Shown: piece by piece, positions 6,134-13,972 of the stretch
Layout of the letters: the number at the start of each line of letters is the position of its first letter
Numbering within the stretch: position 1 is the first letter of the stretch
Source of the DNA: DASRBO01 sp035653595
GTDB taxonomy: Bacteria > Actinomycetota > Acidimicrobiia > Acidimicrobiales > JAJPHE01
Direction of reading: 5' to 3'
Length of the DNA: 20,750 bases
Assembly: GCA_035653595.1 (NCBI GenBank)
Contig: DASRBO010000163.1
Coordinates: forward strand, 1-20,750
The notes under the pieces: generated by a model
Told to the model about the DNA's origin: nothing
Database searches by the model: none
The model's input: the letters and a program-made list of their open reading frames with translations, nothing else
Translations under genes and position numbers: made by a program

Positions 6134-7558
6134 TCAGGCGCTGATCGGGGGACGGTGGCCGCGCCGCCGGGAGGTCTCCTCCGGAGACCCCTCGCGCCTC
6201 AAGAGCGGGGTCGGGCGCTGCCCGTGGATGTCACCATCGTCCGCCAGCCCCAGCCCATGCGCCAGGGCAGCGTCGATCCGGGAGTTTCCGATTGCCTCGT
6301 CGTCCTGCAGGGCGCCCACGTAGGTCGACACGAGGGTCTCCACGCTGTGGCCCAGTCGCTTCGCCACCTCACCGAGCGGCACCCCGGCCCGGAGCCAGGT
6401 GGTGGCGGCCGCATGTCGGCAGTCATAGAGCCGCATCGGCGGATGCCCGGTCCTCTGCAGAGCGCGGTGAAGGCTGCGTGACCAGTTGGACGCCGTCGGC
6501 CGTCGACCGGTCCGTGTGCGGAAGATCAGGTCGTCCGGTCCGCAAGCGATGGTCTCGATCCAGCTCTTGATGGTCTCCACGAGGACTGGCGGGATGGGGA
6601 CGGACCGTGGCCCGGTCTTGGGCTCGCCGGGTATGTCGAAGTCGACGTCGGCCTCCGTCACCTCGAGACGTCCCCACCCGGTGTCCGGCAGGACCAGGCA
6701 ACGCCGGCGGAGCATGACGACCTCGGACGGACGGAGCCCGGCGTAGTAGGCCACCGCGGTCATGACTTGATAGGTGCGGCTGGCGGGTTGGTGGGACACC
6801 ATCTCGCGCAGGATGAGGTTCATCGAGGCCGGGTCCGGAAGACTCCGCACCCGTACCCGTCGCTGGGTCCGGGTGGCCTTCCGCTGCGAGCGTCCGCGGC
6901 TGGGCGGCGGCCACGGGTCGGCGCCCAGCACCTCGAGCTCGACCGCCCTTCGTACACATGCCCGGCTCACCTTGCGGTATCGAGCGGCGGTGTACGGCCC
7001 CAACGGAGTTCCGTCGTCACGAGTGATGAGCCTCTGCTCCACCAGAGCCAGGAGCGGACGCGACAGCTGCCCGAGCGCGAGCGACCAGTGCTCCAGCCAT
7101 CGCTCGGCAGACGGGCTGACCAATTCACCGCCGGGGCGCAGGCTGGCGAACAGGTGCGCACGCAGATCAGCCGGCGCCGCCGGCGCGTCCGGCCGCACCA
7201 CGAGCGGCACGAGCCGAGCGATGGCTTCCACTGCCGAGGTGCGGGTCCGCGGCGCCCACTCGGGCCACTGCTCGGCGAGCCAGTGTCGGGCCCAGGTGTG
7301 CAGTTGAATCTCGTCCGGCGCCGGCTGCCAGGACAAGGGCTCGCCGCTCACGTCGTCGAAGGCCTCGCCTGCCTGTGCGGCCATGATCAAGGCCGAGCGG
7401 AAGCGGTCCGCCTCTCCCTTGGTCCGAAAGGCACGGCTGCGCTGCCGGCCACGAACTCCCCAGCGAACCACCCACGGTTTCCGGTGGCGTTCCCCCGTTC
7501 GACGCTGCAGCCCGAACACGGAGACCTCGGTAGGCGGCCGATGCTTTGGGAGGAGCAT
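6134..7558 (-). CDS. int: Tyrosine-type site-specific integrase
   Basis: A 474-aa phage-type integrase that would recombine the element with a tRNA gene. An N-terminal arm-binding region (PWVVRWGVRGRQRSRAFRTK, 28-47) is followed by a core-binding SAM-like domain (about 85-210). The catalytic domain shows Arg276 (AYYAGLRPSEV), Lys314 (EPKTGPRSVPI), Arg381 in LYDCRHAA, His404 (RLGHS) and nucleophile Tyr413 (STYVGAL). The usual HxxR histidine is Tyr378, a variant seen in this subfamily. The ATG at 7558 lacks a clear ribosome site. A GTG at 7519 (FGLQRRTG...) follows GAGG and is a plausible alternative. The gene starts 70 bp from the tRNA fragment at 7628 and heads the three-gene operon down to 5482. 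Confidence 0.93.
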   Translation of the reverse strand: MLLPKHRPPTEVSVFGLQRRTGERHRKPWVVRWGVRGRQRSRAFRTKGEADRFRSALIMAAQAGEAFDDVSGEPLSWQPAPDEIQLHTWARHWLAEQWPEWAPRTRTSAVEAIARLVPLVVRPDAPAAPADLRAHLFASLRPGGELVSPSAERWLEHWSLALGQLSRPLLALVEQRLITRDDGTPLGPYTAARYRKVSRACVRRAVELEVLGADPWPPPSRGRSQRKATRTQRRVRVRSLPDPASMNLILREMVSHQPASRTYQVMTAVAYYAGLRPSEVVMLRRRCLVLPDTGWGRLEVTEADVDFDIPGEPKTGPRSVPIPPVLVETIKSWIETIACGPDDLIFRTRTGRRPTASNWSRSLHRALQRTGHPPMRLYDCRHAAATTWLRAGVPLGEVAKRLGHSVETLVSTYVGALQDDEAIGNSRIDAALAHGLGLADDGDIHGQRPTPLLRREGSPEETSRRRGHRPPISA

Positions 7559-7627
7559 GGGAGGAGACTAGCCCTCTGTCTGTGACACCGCCCCTGAACA
7601 GGGCAAACATAGGGAACGAGTGAAGGC

Positions 7628-7668
7628 CTCCGGAACCGGGTGCGCAGGTTCGAATCCTGCCGAGGGCG
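7628..7668 (+). other. att site: 3' half of tRNA-Arg(CCG)
   Basis: The segment has an anticodon loop CTCCGGA (anticodon CCG), the 3' anticodon strand ACCGG, and a T-arm GCAGG-TTCGAAT-CCTGC (7644-7660). It ends with the acceptor strand CGAGGGC (7661-7667) and discriminator G. The 5' side does not fit: AAGGC before the loop cannot pair with ACCGG, and no D-arm or GCCCTCG acceptor strand lies upstream. So this is the 3' half of a split tRNA gene next to an integrase, the usual remnant at the end of an element integrated in or near the anticodon loop. The intact tRNA should be at the other end, outside this window. Confidence 0.8.
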
Positions 7669-8028
7669 CTTGACCAAGGCCCAGGTCAGGGGGCACATTT
7701 GCCTCCAACTTGGGGTCGGGGCCTTCGCGTTGTCGATCAAGTCGTCGATCAAGGCTCCCCTTTGAGAGCCCCTCGCGGGCGGAACGGAGAGCAACGTCGC
7801 TGGACAATGCTCGACGAGGAGCGTGCCGGGCGTTGAGGTCGGACTCGGCTACCTCGGCCACGGCGGCGCCCACTCGCCACACCGGATGCCTGGCGCACGT
7901 TGCCCGACCGGCTACGGCCTGGCCCACCGGGGGGGACGCGGATCGGGCCAGACGCGGCCCGAAGTCAGCCACAAGCCAGGGGGTTTCTCCTCTTACCGGG
8001 CCGACCACAGCGCGCCTTATGTCTGACC
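7669..8028. other. Element/chromosome boundary without a gene
   Basis: These 360 bases follow the att site and precede the SDR gene. No coding signal is convincing. A tandem direct repeat lies at 7732-7753. The promoter for the SDR/hydrolase pair presumably lies near the right end, but no clear -35/-10 pair is visible. Confidence 0.55.
7732..7753 (+). repeat. Direct repeat GTCGATCAAG x2
   Basis: GTCGATCAAG occurs at 7732-7741 and again at 7744-7753, a 12-bp period. It lies 64 bp outside the att site. It could be a binding site for a regulator or for recombination proteins, or simple slippage. Confidence 0.4.
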
Positions 8029-8871
8029 ATGACGAACGGGACTGAGGGAGGCGGTTCGGACCGACGCCGCGATGATGTATGTGCCCTGGTGACCGGAGCG
8101 GGCTCCGGACTCGGTGCCGCTACGGCCCGAGCCCTGGCCGCCCGGGGCATGACCGTGGCCGTGTTCGACCGCGACGAGGGCCGGGCCACGGAGGTCAGCG
8201 CCTCGATCGGCGAGGCCGCCATCAGCTGCGCCGGCGACGTCTCGGACCCCGAGGCGGTGGAAGCCGCCCTCGACCGGCTGGTCGGACGGGGCCAGCTCCG
8301 GCTGGCGGTGTCCTGCGCCGGCATCGGCATCGTCGAGCGGACCGTGGCGCCCAAGGGAGCCCCTCACGCCCTCGAAAGCTTCCAGCGGGTGCACGACGTC
8401 AACGTCACCGGCACCTTCAACGTGGCCCGCCTGGCCGCGGCACGGATGGCATCGAACCCGCCCGATGCCGACGGCGGCCGAGGTCTGATCGTGAACACGG
8501 CATCCATCGCCGCCTTCGACGGACAGACCGGGCAGGTCGCCTATGGCTCGTCCAAGGCCGCCGTCGTCGGGTTGACCCTGCCCATGGCTCGCGACCTGGC
8601 GCCCCTGGGTGTCCGGGTGGTCACCATCGCCCCGGGCTCGTTCGATACACCCATGAACAACCTCCCGCCTGAGATCCTGTCCCGCCTGCCCGAGCCGACG
8701 AGGGAGCGCTGGCAGGCCGGCCATGACCGGATATCCGCCGCCATCCAGTTCCCCCGACGGGACGGGCGACCGGAGGAGTACGCCCGCTTCGTGCTCCAGC
8801 TGCTCGACAGCCCCTACCTCAACGGTGAGGTCGTGCGCCTCGACGCCGGCCTGCGGCTGCCAGCCAAGTGA
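8029..8871 (+). CDS. SDR-family dehydrogenase (3-hydroxyacyl-CoA dehydrogenase type-2-like)
   Basis: A 280-aa classical short-chain dehydrogenase. The NAD-binding motif TGAGSGLG is at 22-29, with Asp47 at the end of the second strand favouring NAD. The CAG at 96-98 replaces the usual NAG. The catalytic set is Ser159 (NTASIAA), Tyr172 and Lys176 (YGSSK). The segment NTASIAAFDGQTGQVAYGSS followed by LPMARDLAPLGVRVVTIAPG is characteristic of the HSD10/3-hydroxyacyl-CoA dehydrogenase group, so a role in beta-oxidation or steroid/fatty acyl oxidation is likely. The ATG at 8029 is chosen because the domain begins 17 residues later. The hydrolase gene follows after 64 bp on the same strand and may be co-transcribed. 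Confidence 0.88.
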   Translation: MTNGTEGGGSDRRRDDVCALVTGAGSGLGAATARALAARGMTVAVFDRDEGRATEVSASIGEAAISCAGDVSDPEAVEAALDRLVGRGQLRLAVSCAGIGIVERTVAPKGAPHALESFQRVHDVNVTGTFNVARLAAARMASNPPDADGGRGLIVNTASIAAFDGQTGQVAYGSSKAAVVGLTLPMARDLAPLGVRVVTIAPGSFDTPMNNLPPEILSRLPEPTRERWQAGHDRISAAIQFPRRDGRPEEYARFVLQLLDSPYLNGEVVRLDAGLRLPAK

Positions 8872-8935
8872 GGCGCCACCGCGCCGGCCGCACCAAAGGC
8901 GTCGTGGCCGGCATCACATCAGAAAGGCAAGCGTG

Positions 8936-10252
8936 ATGGCAGACGAGACCGTGGCCGGTGATGCGACCGAGCTCAGCCAACCCGGCGGCAGCTTCGCCGC
9001 CCGCGGCCCTGGGGTGGTCGACGAGGTGACCCCCGAGGTCCACCTGGCCCGCAACTTCCACATGGGGAGCGTCATCCGTCTCACGACCCCCGATGGCGGA
9101 GTCGTGATCGATACCACCGGGGGGGCCCGCAACGCCACCGCCGCACGAGACGCGCTCTGGGCCCAGGATCCGGTTGACACCCGGTATGTCATCTACACCC
9201 ACTGCCACAACGACCACGTGCGGGGGGCCGAGCCGTTCCTGTCCGATCGGACCGAGGCCATCGTCGCCCACGAGCTCCTCGAGCCGCTCCAGGATCGCGA
9301 CATGCGCTGCCTGGGCAACTTCCTCTACGGACGGCTCAAGTCCCATCAGCTCGGCTCCCCGGTCGAAGTCGGTGGGACCCACTACGGCCACGAGTCGCCC
9401 TTCGTGGCTCCCTCCCTGACCTTCCGGCACGATCTCGACATCGAGGTCGGGGGTCAGCGGCTCCACCTCGAGCACACCGAGGGCGAGACGCGGGACCACC
9501 TGCTCGTCTGGATGCCCGACCTGTCGGTCCTGTGCTGCGGGGATCTGTACTACCCCGCCTTCCCGAACCTCTCCAGCCCAGGGGTCGGGCCCCGGCCGAT
9601 CCAGGGCTGGATCCGCTCCCTCGACCGGTTCCTCGAGATCGACCCCGTGCACCTCGTCCCCAGCCATGGCCCGAGCCTCTCTGGGCGGGAGCTGGTCCGC
9701 GACACGCTTACCGCCTACCGCGACGCCATTGCCTACGTGTGGGACGAGAGCCTGCGCTGCATCGATGCCGGACTTCCGGTTCAGGAAACCGCCCGCCAGG
9801 TGCACCTGCCGCCGAGCCTGGCCCAGAGGCCGTTCCTGCAGGAGCTGTACGGCACCGTCTCCTGGGGAGTTCGCGCCGTTTACGCCAACCTGACCGGCTG
9901 GTACGACGGGGACCCGGCCAGCCTCAACTCACTGCCCCGGTCGGTGGTGAACGGCGAGCTACTGGCGCTGGCCGATCCCGATCGCCTGGCCATCCGCGCC
10001 GCCGAGGTCCAGGCCGCCGGGGACGACCAGCTGGCTCTGGAGCTGTCCTCGATCGTGCTGTCCGTGCACCCCGCCCACCCGGTGGCCAACCGGGCCAAGG
10101 CCGATGCCTGCCGGCGGCTGATCGAGACGAGTACCAGCGCCAACGAGAAGAACTTCTACCTCTCCGGCGCTTTGATCGCCGAGGCCGTCCTCGACGGTCG
10201 CCTGCACCCTCACCGGCAGGCGGCCCGCACCGAGTCGGACAGCGCTTCGTAG
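8936..10252 (+). CDS. Metallo-beta-lactamase-fold alkylsulfatase-like hydrolase
   Basis: A 438-aa MBL-fold enzyme. The metal-binding motif THCHNDH (His89, His91, Asp93, His94) is followed by His188 (TEGETRDH), Asp203 (CGDLYY) and His244 (VPSHGP), a complete two-metal set. The TEGET/D-H block and the helical domain after residue 255 (AYRDAIAYVWDESLRCIDAG, then GWYDGDPASL) match type III alkylsulfatases (SdsA1/BDS1). Those are usually about 650 aa. The C-terminal sterol-carrier-like domain seems to be missing here. No signal peptide is seen, so it is probably cytoplasmic. It likely hydrolyses an alkyl sulfate or a related ester. The ATG at 8936 follows AGAAAGG. The 3' end overlaps the convergent hydrolase gene by 43 bp. 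Confidence 0.87.
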   Translation: MADETVAGDATELSQPGGSFAARGPGVVDEVTPEVHLARNFHMGSVIRLTTPDGGVVIDTTGGARNATAARDALWAQDPVDTRYVIYTHCHNDHVRGAEPFLSDRTEAIVAHELLEPLQDRDMRCLGNFLYGRLKSHQLGSPVEVGGTHYGHESPFVAPSLTFRHDLDIEVGGQRLHLEHTEGETRDHLLVWMPDLSVLCCGDLYYPAFPNLSSPGVGPRPIQGWIRSLDRFLEIDPVHLVPSHGPSLSGRELVRDTLTAYRDAIAYVWDESLRCIDAGLPVQETARQVHLPPSLAQRPFLQELYGTVSWGVRAVYANLTGWYDGDPASLNSLPRSVVNGELLALADPDRLAIRAAEVQAAGDDQLALELSSIVLSVHPAHPVANRAKADACRRLIETSTSANEKNFYLSGALIAEAVLDGRLHPHRQAARTESDSAS

Positions 10253-11421
10253 TTGGCCACGGCAGGCGACTGCAGGGAGATGAAGGACATCGCCACACCG
10301 GCCTCGGGATCGGCCCATGCCAGGGAGCTGTTGCCGCCCATGTGGCCACAGGTGGTCATCGGGGCCGTGGTGCCGAACAGCATGCCCCTGGTGGCCGGGG
10401 TCCCCGGAGTCACCCCGACGTGAACCCCGAGGCCCCACCTCGCCTTGGTGGTGAGGATGGCGTCCACGTCGTCGGGGCCGTTGGTCGGCGTCACCAGCCG
10501 CTCGAAGGTTGACGGGGAGAAGATCTCCCGCCCGTCCAGCCTCCCCCTGGACGCATAGACGCCCATCAGGCGAGCCAGCGCCCCGGCCCGGGCGATTCCG
10601 TTGCCCCAGGGCAGCGACAGGGCCAGTATGGCCGGGCTGTTGTGGAAGTGACCTTCCGCGCCCGGTGGTGAGGTGAAGTTGGCGGCGGCGGCGCCCGCCG
10701 GCGTCACCGGCCAGAAGGGCAGGAAGCGGGCCAGCTCGACCGTCGTCGCGCCGATGTGCACATCGACGCCCAGGGGCCGGCAGATCTCGTCCCTCAGGGC
10801 CTGGCCGAGGCTCCGGCCCGTCCACCTCCGGACCAGCTCGTCCAGGACGTAGCCGTAGGTGTGGGCGTGGTAGCCGTTGCCGCTGCCCGGCGCCCACACC
10901 GGCGACATCGCCTCGATCAGGGCCGCCACCCCACCGGGCCTGAACCACTCCGCCCAGTCGAGGTACCCGGCCATCGCCGGAGGCGCCAACCCGGATCGGT
11001 GGCTCAGGACCTGGCCCACGGTGATGTCGTCCTTGCCGTTGGAGGCGAACTCGGGCCAGTGTTTGGCCACCAGGTCGTCGTAGTCGAACACGCCCTGGTC
11101 ATGGAGATGGTGCACCAGGATGGCGGCGACCGCCTTGGTGGTGGACAGGATGCAGGCCAGCCCGTCGAGGGGCACGGGCCGCCCGTCGGCGCAGCGCCCG
11201 GCACTGGCCTCAAGCACCACCTCGCCGTTTCGCCACACGGCCAGCTGGCCCCCCTTGTGGCCGCCGGCACCGAACAGCTCGTAAAAGGAGGCGATCACCT
11301 CGTCCAGACCCCCGGCGTCCATGCCGGCCCGCCCGGCGGCGCCGTTGAGTCGGTTCAGCTGTAGGGGCACGGGCGGGGTGGCCTTCCGCTCCGGCTCCTC
11401 GTCTGCTCGAACGTCGGACAT
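10210..11421 (-). CDS. Serine hydrolase of the class C beta-lactamase/esterase family
   Basis: A 403-aa member of the beta-lactamase-related (Pfam Beta-lactamase) group, which includes EstB-type esterases. The nucleophile motif is Ser93-T-T-Lys96. The second catalytic element is Tyr184 in GYHAHTYGYVLDELVRRWTG, and a GHMGGNSS block near residue 360 replaces the KTG triad, as in esterases. No signal peptide is apparent, so cytoplasmic ester or lactone hydrolysis is more likely than antibiotic resistance. The ATG at 11421 has GGGAGG about 5 nt upstream. The gene converges on the alkylsulfatase-like gene, with the last 43 bp shared, and is divergent from the P450 relic. Substrate unknown. Confidence 0.88.
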   Translation of the reverse strand: MSDVRADEEPERKATPPVPLQLNRLNGAAGRAGMDAGGLDEVIASFYELFGAGGHKGGQLAVWRNGEVVLEASAGRCADGRPVPLDGLACILSTTKAVAAILVHHLHDQGVFDYDDLVAKHWPEFASNGKDDITVGQVLSHRSGLAPPAMAGYLDWAEWFRPGGVAALIEAMSPVWAPGSGNGYHAHTYGYVLDELVRRWTGRSLGQALRDEICRPLGVDVHIGATTVELARFLPFWPVTPAGAAAANFTSPPGAEGHFHNSPAILALSLPWGNGIARAGALARLMGVYASRGRLDGREIFSPSTFERLVTPTNGPDDVDAILTTKARWGLGVHVGVTPGTPATRGMLFGTTAPMTTCGHMGGNSSLAWADPEAGVAMSFISLQSPAVANYEALSDSVRAACR

Positions 11422-11533
11422 CTCGCCTCCCAGGTCACGCCCTTTCCTGGAGATCGTCTCACCCCGGGCCCGCCATTACCGCGGAGAGAACCCCATTGGT
11501 AGCGGACCTGCGGGGTGTGCGATTCTTGCCGTC

Positions 11534-12493
11534 GTGAGCCCCCCGCCCGGCATCGTGACGGGGCCCGGAGGGGTCGACTTCGACCTGCGCCAGGGCCCGT
11601 TCGCCGACGACCCCTACCCCATCCTCGACTGGTTGCGGGAGCACAGGCCGGTCTGCTGGCACCGGCACCTGGAGGCCTGGCTGGTGACCCGCTACGACGA
11701 CGTCCGCGCCGTGGTCGGGGACGAGACCCGCTTCCTGCCGGCGCTCCCGCCCGAACCCCAGGCCCAGCGCCGGCACTTCATCCTGATGAACGGACAGGAG
11801 CACCGGCAGTTCCGCCGGCTTCTCGCCCCGTCCTTCACCAAAGCCGCTCTGGCCCAGGCCGTGGAGCCCGCGTTGCCCGCGCTGGTGCGGGACATCCTTG
11901 ATCGGCTGCCGGCGGAGGACGGGGAGATCGACCTCGTGTCCGCCGTCGCCGACCGGGTCCCTCCGGCGGTGATCCGGCACCTGACCCGCATGGACGACTT
12001 CGACGAGGACCGCTTCATGGCCGACGCCGACGCCTTCCTGGAGTACGCCGCCGACCCTTCCGACCCGGAGCTGGCCGCCAGCGGCCCCGATGCCCACCGC
12101 CGCGTCGTCGCCTGGCTCTCCCATGTCCTGGCCACCCACCGGGCGGAGAGGCGAGGTGGCATCGTGACCGACCTGCTGGAGGCACGCGTCGAAGGCCGGC
12201 CCCTCGCCGAGCCCGAGCTGCTGGCCTTCTGCTAGACACTGTTCGTGGCGGGCATCGAGACCACCCAGCGACTCATCGCCAACGCCGTGTACGCCCTGGG
12301 CAACAACCGCAGCCAGCTGGAGAGGGCCGCGGCCGAGGACTCCAGCCTGGTGGCCGCCATCGAGGAGACCCTGCGTCTGTATCCGCCCAACCAGTTCCGG
12401 GTCCGTTACGCCCACGGTGACCAGACCCTCAACTCGACCGTGATCCGCGGCGGCGACCGCGTGCTCGCCCTGCTGGGAGGGGCGAACCGCGAC
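11534..12493 (+). pseudogene. Cytochrome P450, broken (in-frame amber and missing haem end)
   Basis: From the GTG at 11534 the frame reads a typical bacterial P450 N-terminal half (DLRQGPFADDPYPILDWLRE, ETRFLPAL, MNGQEHRQFRRLLAPSF). A TAG at 12233-12235 interrupts LLAFC*TLFVAGIETTQ just before the I-helix oxygen-binding motif AGIETT (12248-12265). The frame then continues unchanged through the K-helix ETLR (12365-12376) to LALLGGANRD (ends 12493). There P450 similarity stops: the meander and the Cys haem loop (FGxGxHxCxG) are absent and unrelated sequence follows. Two independent lesions mean no functional enzyme. The short frame from 12245 is only the 3' remnant. Confidence 0.88.
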
Positions 12494-12628
12494 ACGGGTT
12501 CCCTTTTGCCGGTTCCGGTCACGCCGCATCGAGGGTCGACGACTGAGTCGCAGAACGCCATAAGTCGAGGCGCCGCGCGTGAGTGGTCCCCAGAAGAGTG
12601 GACGCCCGGGTGAATAATTAAGGTAGAG

Positions 12629-12636
12629 CGTTTCCA
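12629..12636. promoter_or_regulatory. LacI-type half-site CGTTTCCA upstream of the LysE gene
   Basis: CGTTTCCA matches the right half and centre of the operator candidate at 18545-18558. The left half does not match (GTAGAG in place of GGGTAA). It lies 22 bp before the GTG of the exporter gene in a locally AT-rich patch (TGAATAATTAAGG). The role is uncertain. Confidence 0.25.
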
Positions 12637-12658
12637 ACAGGAGAGCCAGGATGTCGGA

Positions 12659-13270
12659 GTGAGGAGCGCCCTTCTCGGCTTCGGGCTTGGCGCCTTGGTC
12701 GCCCTACAAGTGGGCCCGATGTCCCTGTTTTTGATCCGCTCGACGCTGCGGGCCGGGCTTCGGGTGGGGCTGGCGATTGGCCTGGGAATCGCCCTCGTCG
12801 ACGCCCTATACGCGGGCATCGGGGTCGCAGGTGCGACACCGGTCCTATCGGTGGCTCCTCTGCGCGATTGCCTCGGCGTCGCTGGGTCGGTGGTCCTGGG
12901 ATGGCTGGGCCTCCGGGCTGTCGCCTCGGCGCTCCGGGTTCGGACCGGGCTGGAGGTACCCGACGACACCGCCGATGCTCGTCGGGCCCTACTCACCTCG
13001 CTGGGAGCCACGGCCTCCAATCCCTCCACCATCTTGTCCTGGGGGGCCATATTCGTTGCCGCCTCGTCTGCTGCTCACGCGGCGCCCTTGCCTTTGGTGA
13101 TCGGGGTTGCCCTGGGCAGCCTGTGCTGGGTGAGCGTCCTGGCTTGGGTAGTTGCATACGTCCGGAGGCGGCTCGGTCCCCGGGCCGTCACTACGGCGGA
13201 TGCCGTGGCCGGAGCGGGGATGCTCGGCTTCGCAGGGGTCCTTGGTTACCGGACGTTGCGGAACCTGTGA
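12659..13270 (+). CDS. LysE/RhtB-family amino acid exporter
   Basis: A 203-aa integral membrane protein with about six hydrophobic segments. The first (LLGFGLGALVALQVGPMSLF) contains the family's G-x-x-x-G-P-x-x-x-F/L signature near residue 20. Later segments are AGLRVGLAIGLGIALVDALY, LGVAGSVVLGWLGLRAVASA and LVIGVALGSLCWVSVLAWVV. The loop LGATASNPSTILSWGAIF (residues 114-131) corresponds to the conserved NPK/NPxTxxFW motif of LysE proteins. It would export an amino acid or similar small solute by proton exchange. The GTG at 12659 is the start that gives the full first helix; only a weak CAGG site precedes it. It lies directly after the junction that truncates the P450. Confidence 0.85.
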   Translation: MRSALLGFGLGALVALQVGPMSLFLIRSTLRAGLRVGLAIGLGIALVDALYAGIGVAGATPVLSVAPLRDCLGVAGSVVLGWLGLRAVASALRVRTGLEVPDDTADARRALLTSLGATASNPSTILSWGAIFVAASSAAHAAPLPLVIGVALGSLCWVSVLAWVVAYVRRRLGPRAVTTADAVAGAGMLGFAGVLGYRTLRNL

Positions 13271-13687
13271 AGGCGGAGGCCCTCCAGCTGCGTGGAGTCG
13301 CCGATGTCGGCTCGCCATCTTGTTATGTCGTATGTGCCCTGGCCATACCGTCGCGCCGGCGAAACCTGAACCCTGGTCCCCGACCGCCGGCTCGCGACAG
13401 GGCGGGCCGCCTATCAGGTGGCGGCCCGCCCTGGCAGAACACAAGCTTCGCCTTCGGCCTGAAGGTGATCGCGGACTCGGGTCAGTTCGATCGAGGTGGT
13501 GCGGCGCCCCCCTGATGGATGCGCACAGGCCCTGCCCGCCACCCGGCCGCCCAACCGCGTCGGGCGGGAGTCGCTCGTCGGTGGTCGGCCTTGTCGTGGC
13601 CTCAGCCGCGGCGGGGGCTCCGGCGGGTCCCTGACCGGGACCGGCTGGCGAGGATCAGGTAACGGGCGAGCGTTGCCTGAAGGGGAA
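13271..13687. other. Intergenic region between convergent LysE and CsbD genes
   Basis: No gene is recognised in these 417 bases. Open frames present are Pro/Arg-rich and lack ribosome sites. The stretch contains the strong inverted repeat at 13398-13433, which can end transcription from both sides. Confidence 0.6.
13398..13433. terminator. Strong bidirectional hairpin (14-bp perfect stem)
   Basis: CAGGGCGGGCCGCC (13398-13411) and GGCGGCCCGCCCTG (13420-13433) pair perfectly around an 8-nt loop. It lies between convergent genes (LysE stop 13270, CsbD stop 13688). No T-run follows, but very GC-rich hairpins without T-tracts are common terminators in actinobacteria. Confidence 0.7.
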
Positions 13688-13861
13688 CTAGCTGTGGAGG
13701 GCGTCCTTGACCTTCTCGCCGGCCTGCTTGAGGTCACCTCTGGCGCGGTCGCGCTTGCCCTCACGCACGAGAGAAGCGTCCCCGGTTGCTTTGCCGGCGA
13801 CCTGCTTCAGCTTTCCCTTGACCTGCTCGGTCTTGTTCTTGGCCTTGTCCTTTCGGGACAT
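13688..13861 (-). CDS. CsbD-family stress protein
   Basis: A 57-aa hydrophilic, Lys/Asp-rich protein: KAKNKTEQVKGKLKQVAGKA, then TGDASLVREGKRDRARGDLK, then QAGEKVKDALHS. This is the classic CsbD repeat pattern (K-G-K-x-K-x-x-x-G-x-x-T/L-G-D) found in proteins induced by general stress; their molecular role is poorly known. The ATG at 13861 is preferred over an upstream in-frame start because AGGAA is correctly spaced and the family begins here. It is the last member of the minus-strand STAS/DUF6458/CsbD series. Confidence 0.9.
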   Translation of the reverse strand: MSRKDKAKNKTEQVKGKLKQVAGKATGDASLVREGKRDRARGDLKQAGEKVKDALHS

Positions 13862-13972
13862 AACGTTCCTTTCGACAGCCGTTGGTTGCGTATGGGACCG
13901 GCACGGACTAGCCCCGCCCTGCTCGAGAGTCGGTGGAGCGACTGGCGCCATCAGGGCTGCCGTCCGTATCGG

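Noticed and set aside
7571..7668. A complete long tRNA (GCCCTCT at the start could nearly pair with the CGAGGGC end; 98 nt, like a tRNA-Sec; CTGAACA could be a loop with anticodon GAA)
   Set aside because: No D-arm, the pairing of the would-be anticodon stem is poor, position 37 would be C, and the sequence close to the T-arm already forms a tRNA-Arg(CCG) loop. Only the 3' half is tRNA.
7387..7794. Minus-strand frame containing RQDSNLRTRFRRPSL
   Set aside because: This peptide type is a known artefact of translating the reverse strand of a tRNA T-arm; it marks the tRNA remnant, not a gene.
12245..12613. A separate 122-aa gene after the P450 stop
   Set aside because: It is the in-frame continuation of the P450 after the amber codon, followed by unrelated sequence.
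13414..13764. 116-aa minus-strand frame between LysE and CsbD
   Set aside because: Pro/Arg/Ser-rich, runs through the 13398-13433 hairpin arm, and overlaps CsbD in another frame; no family resemblance.
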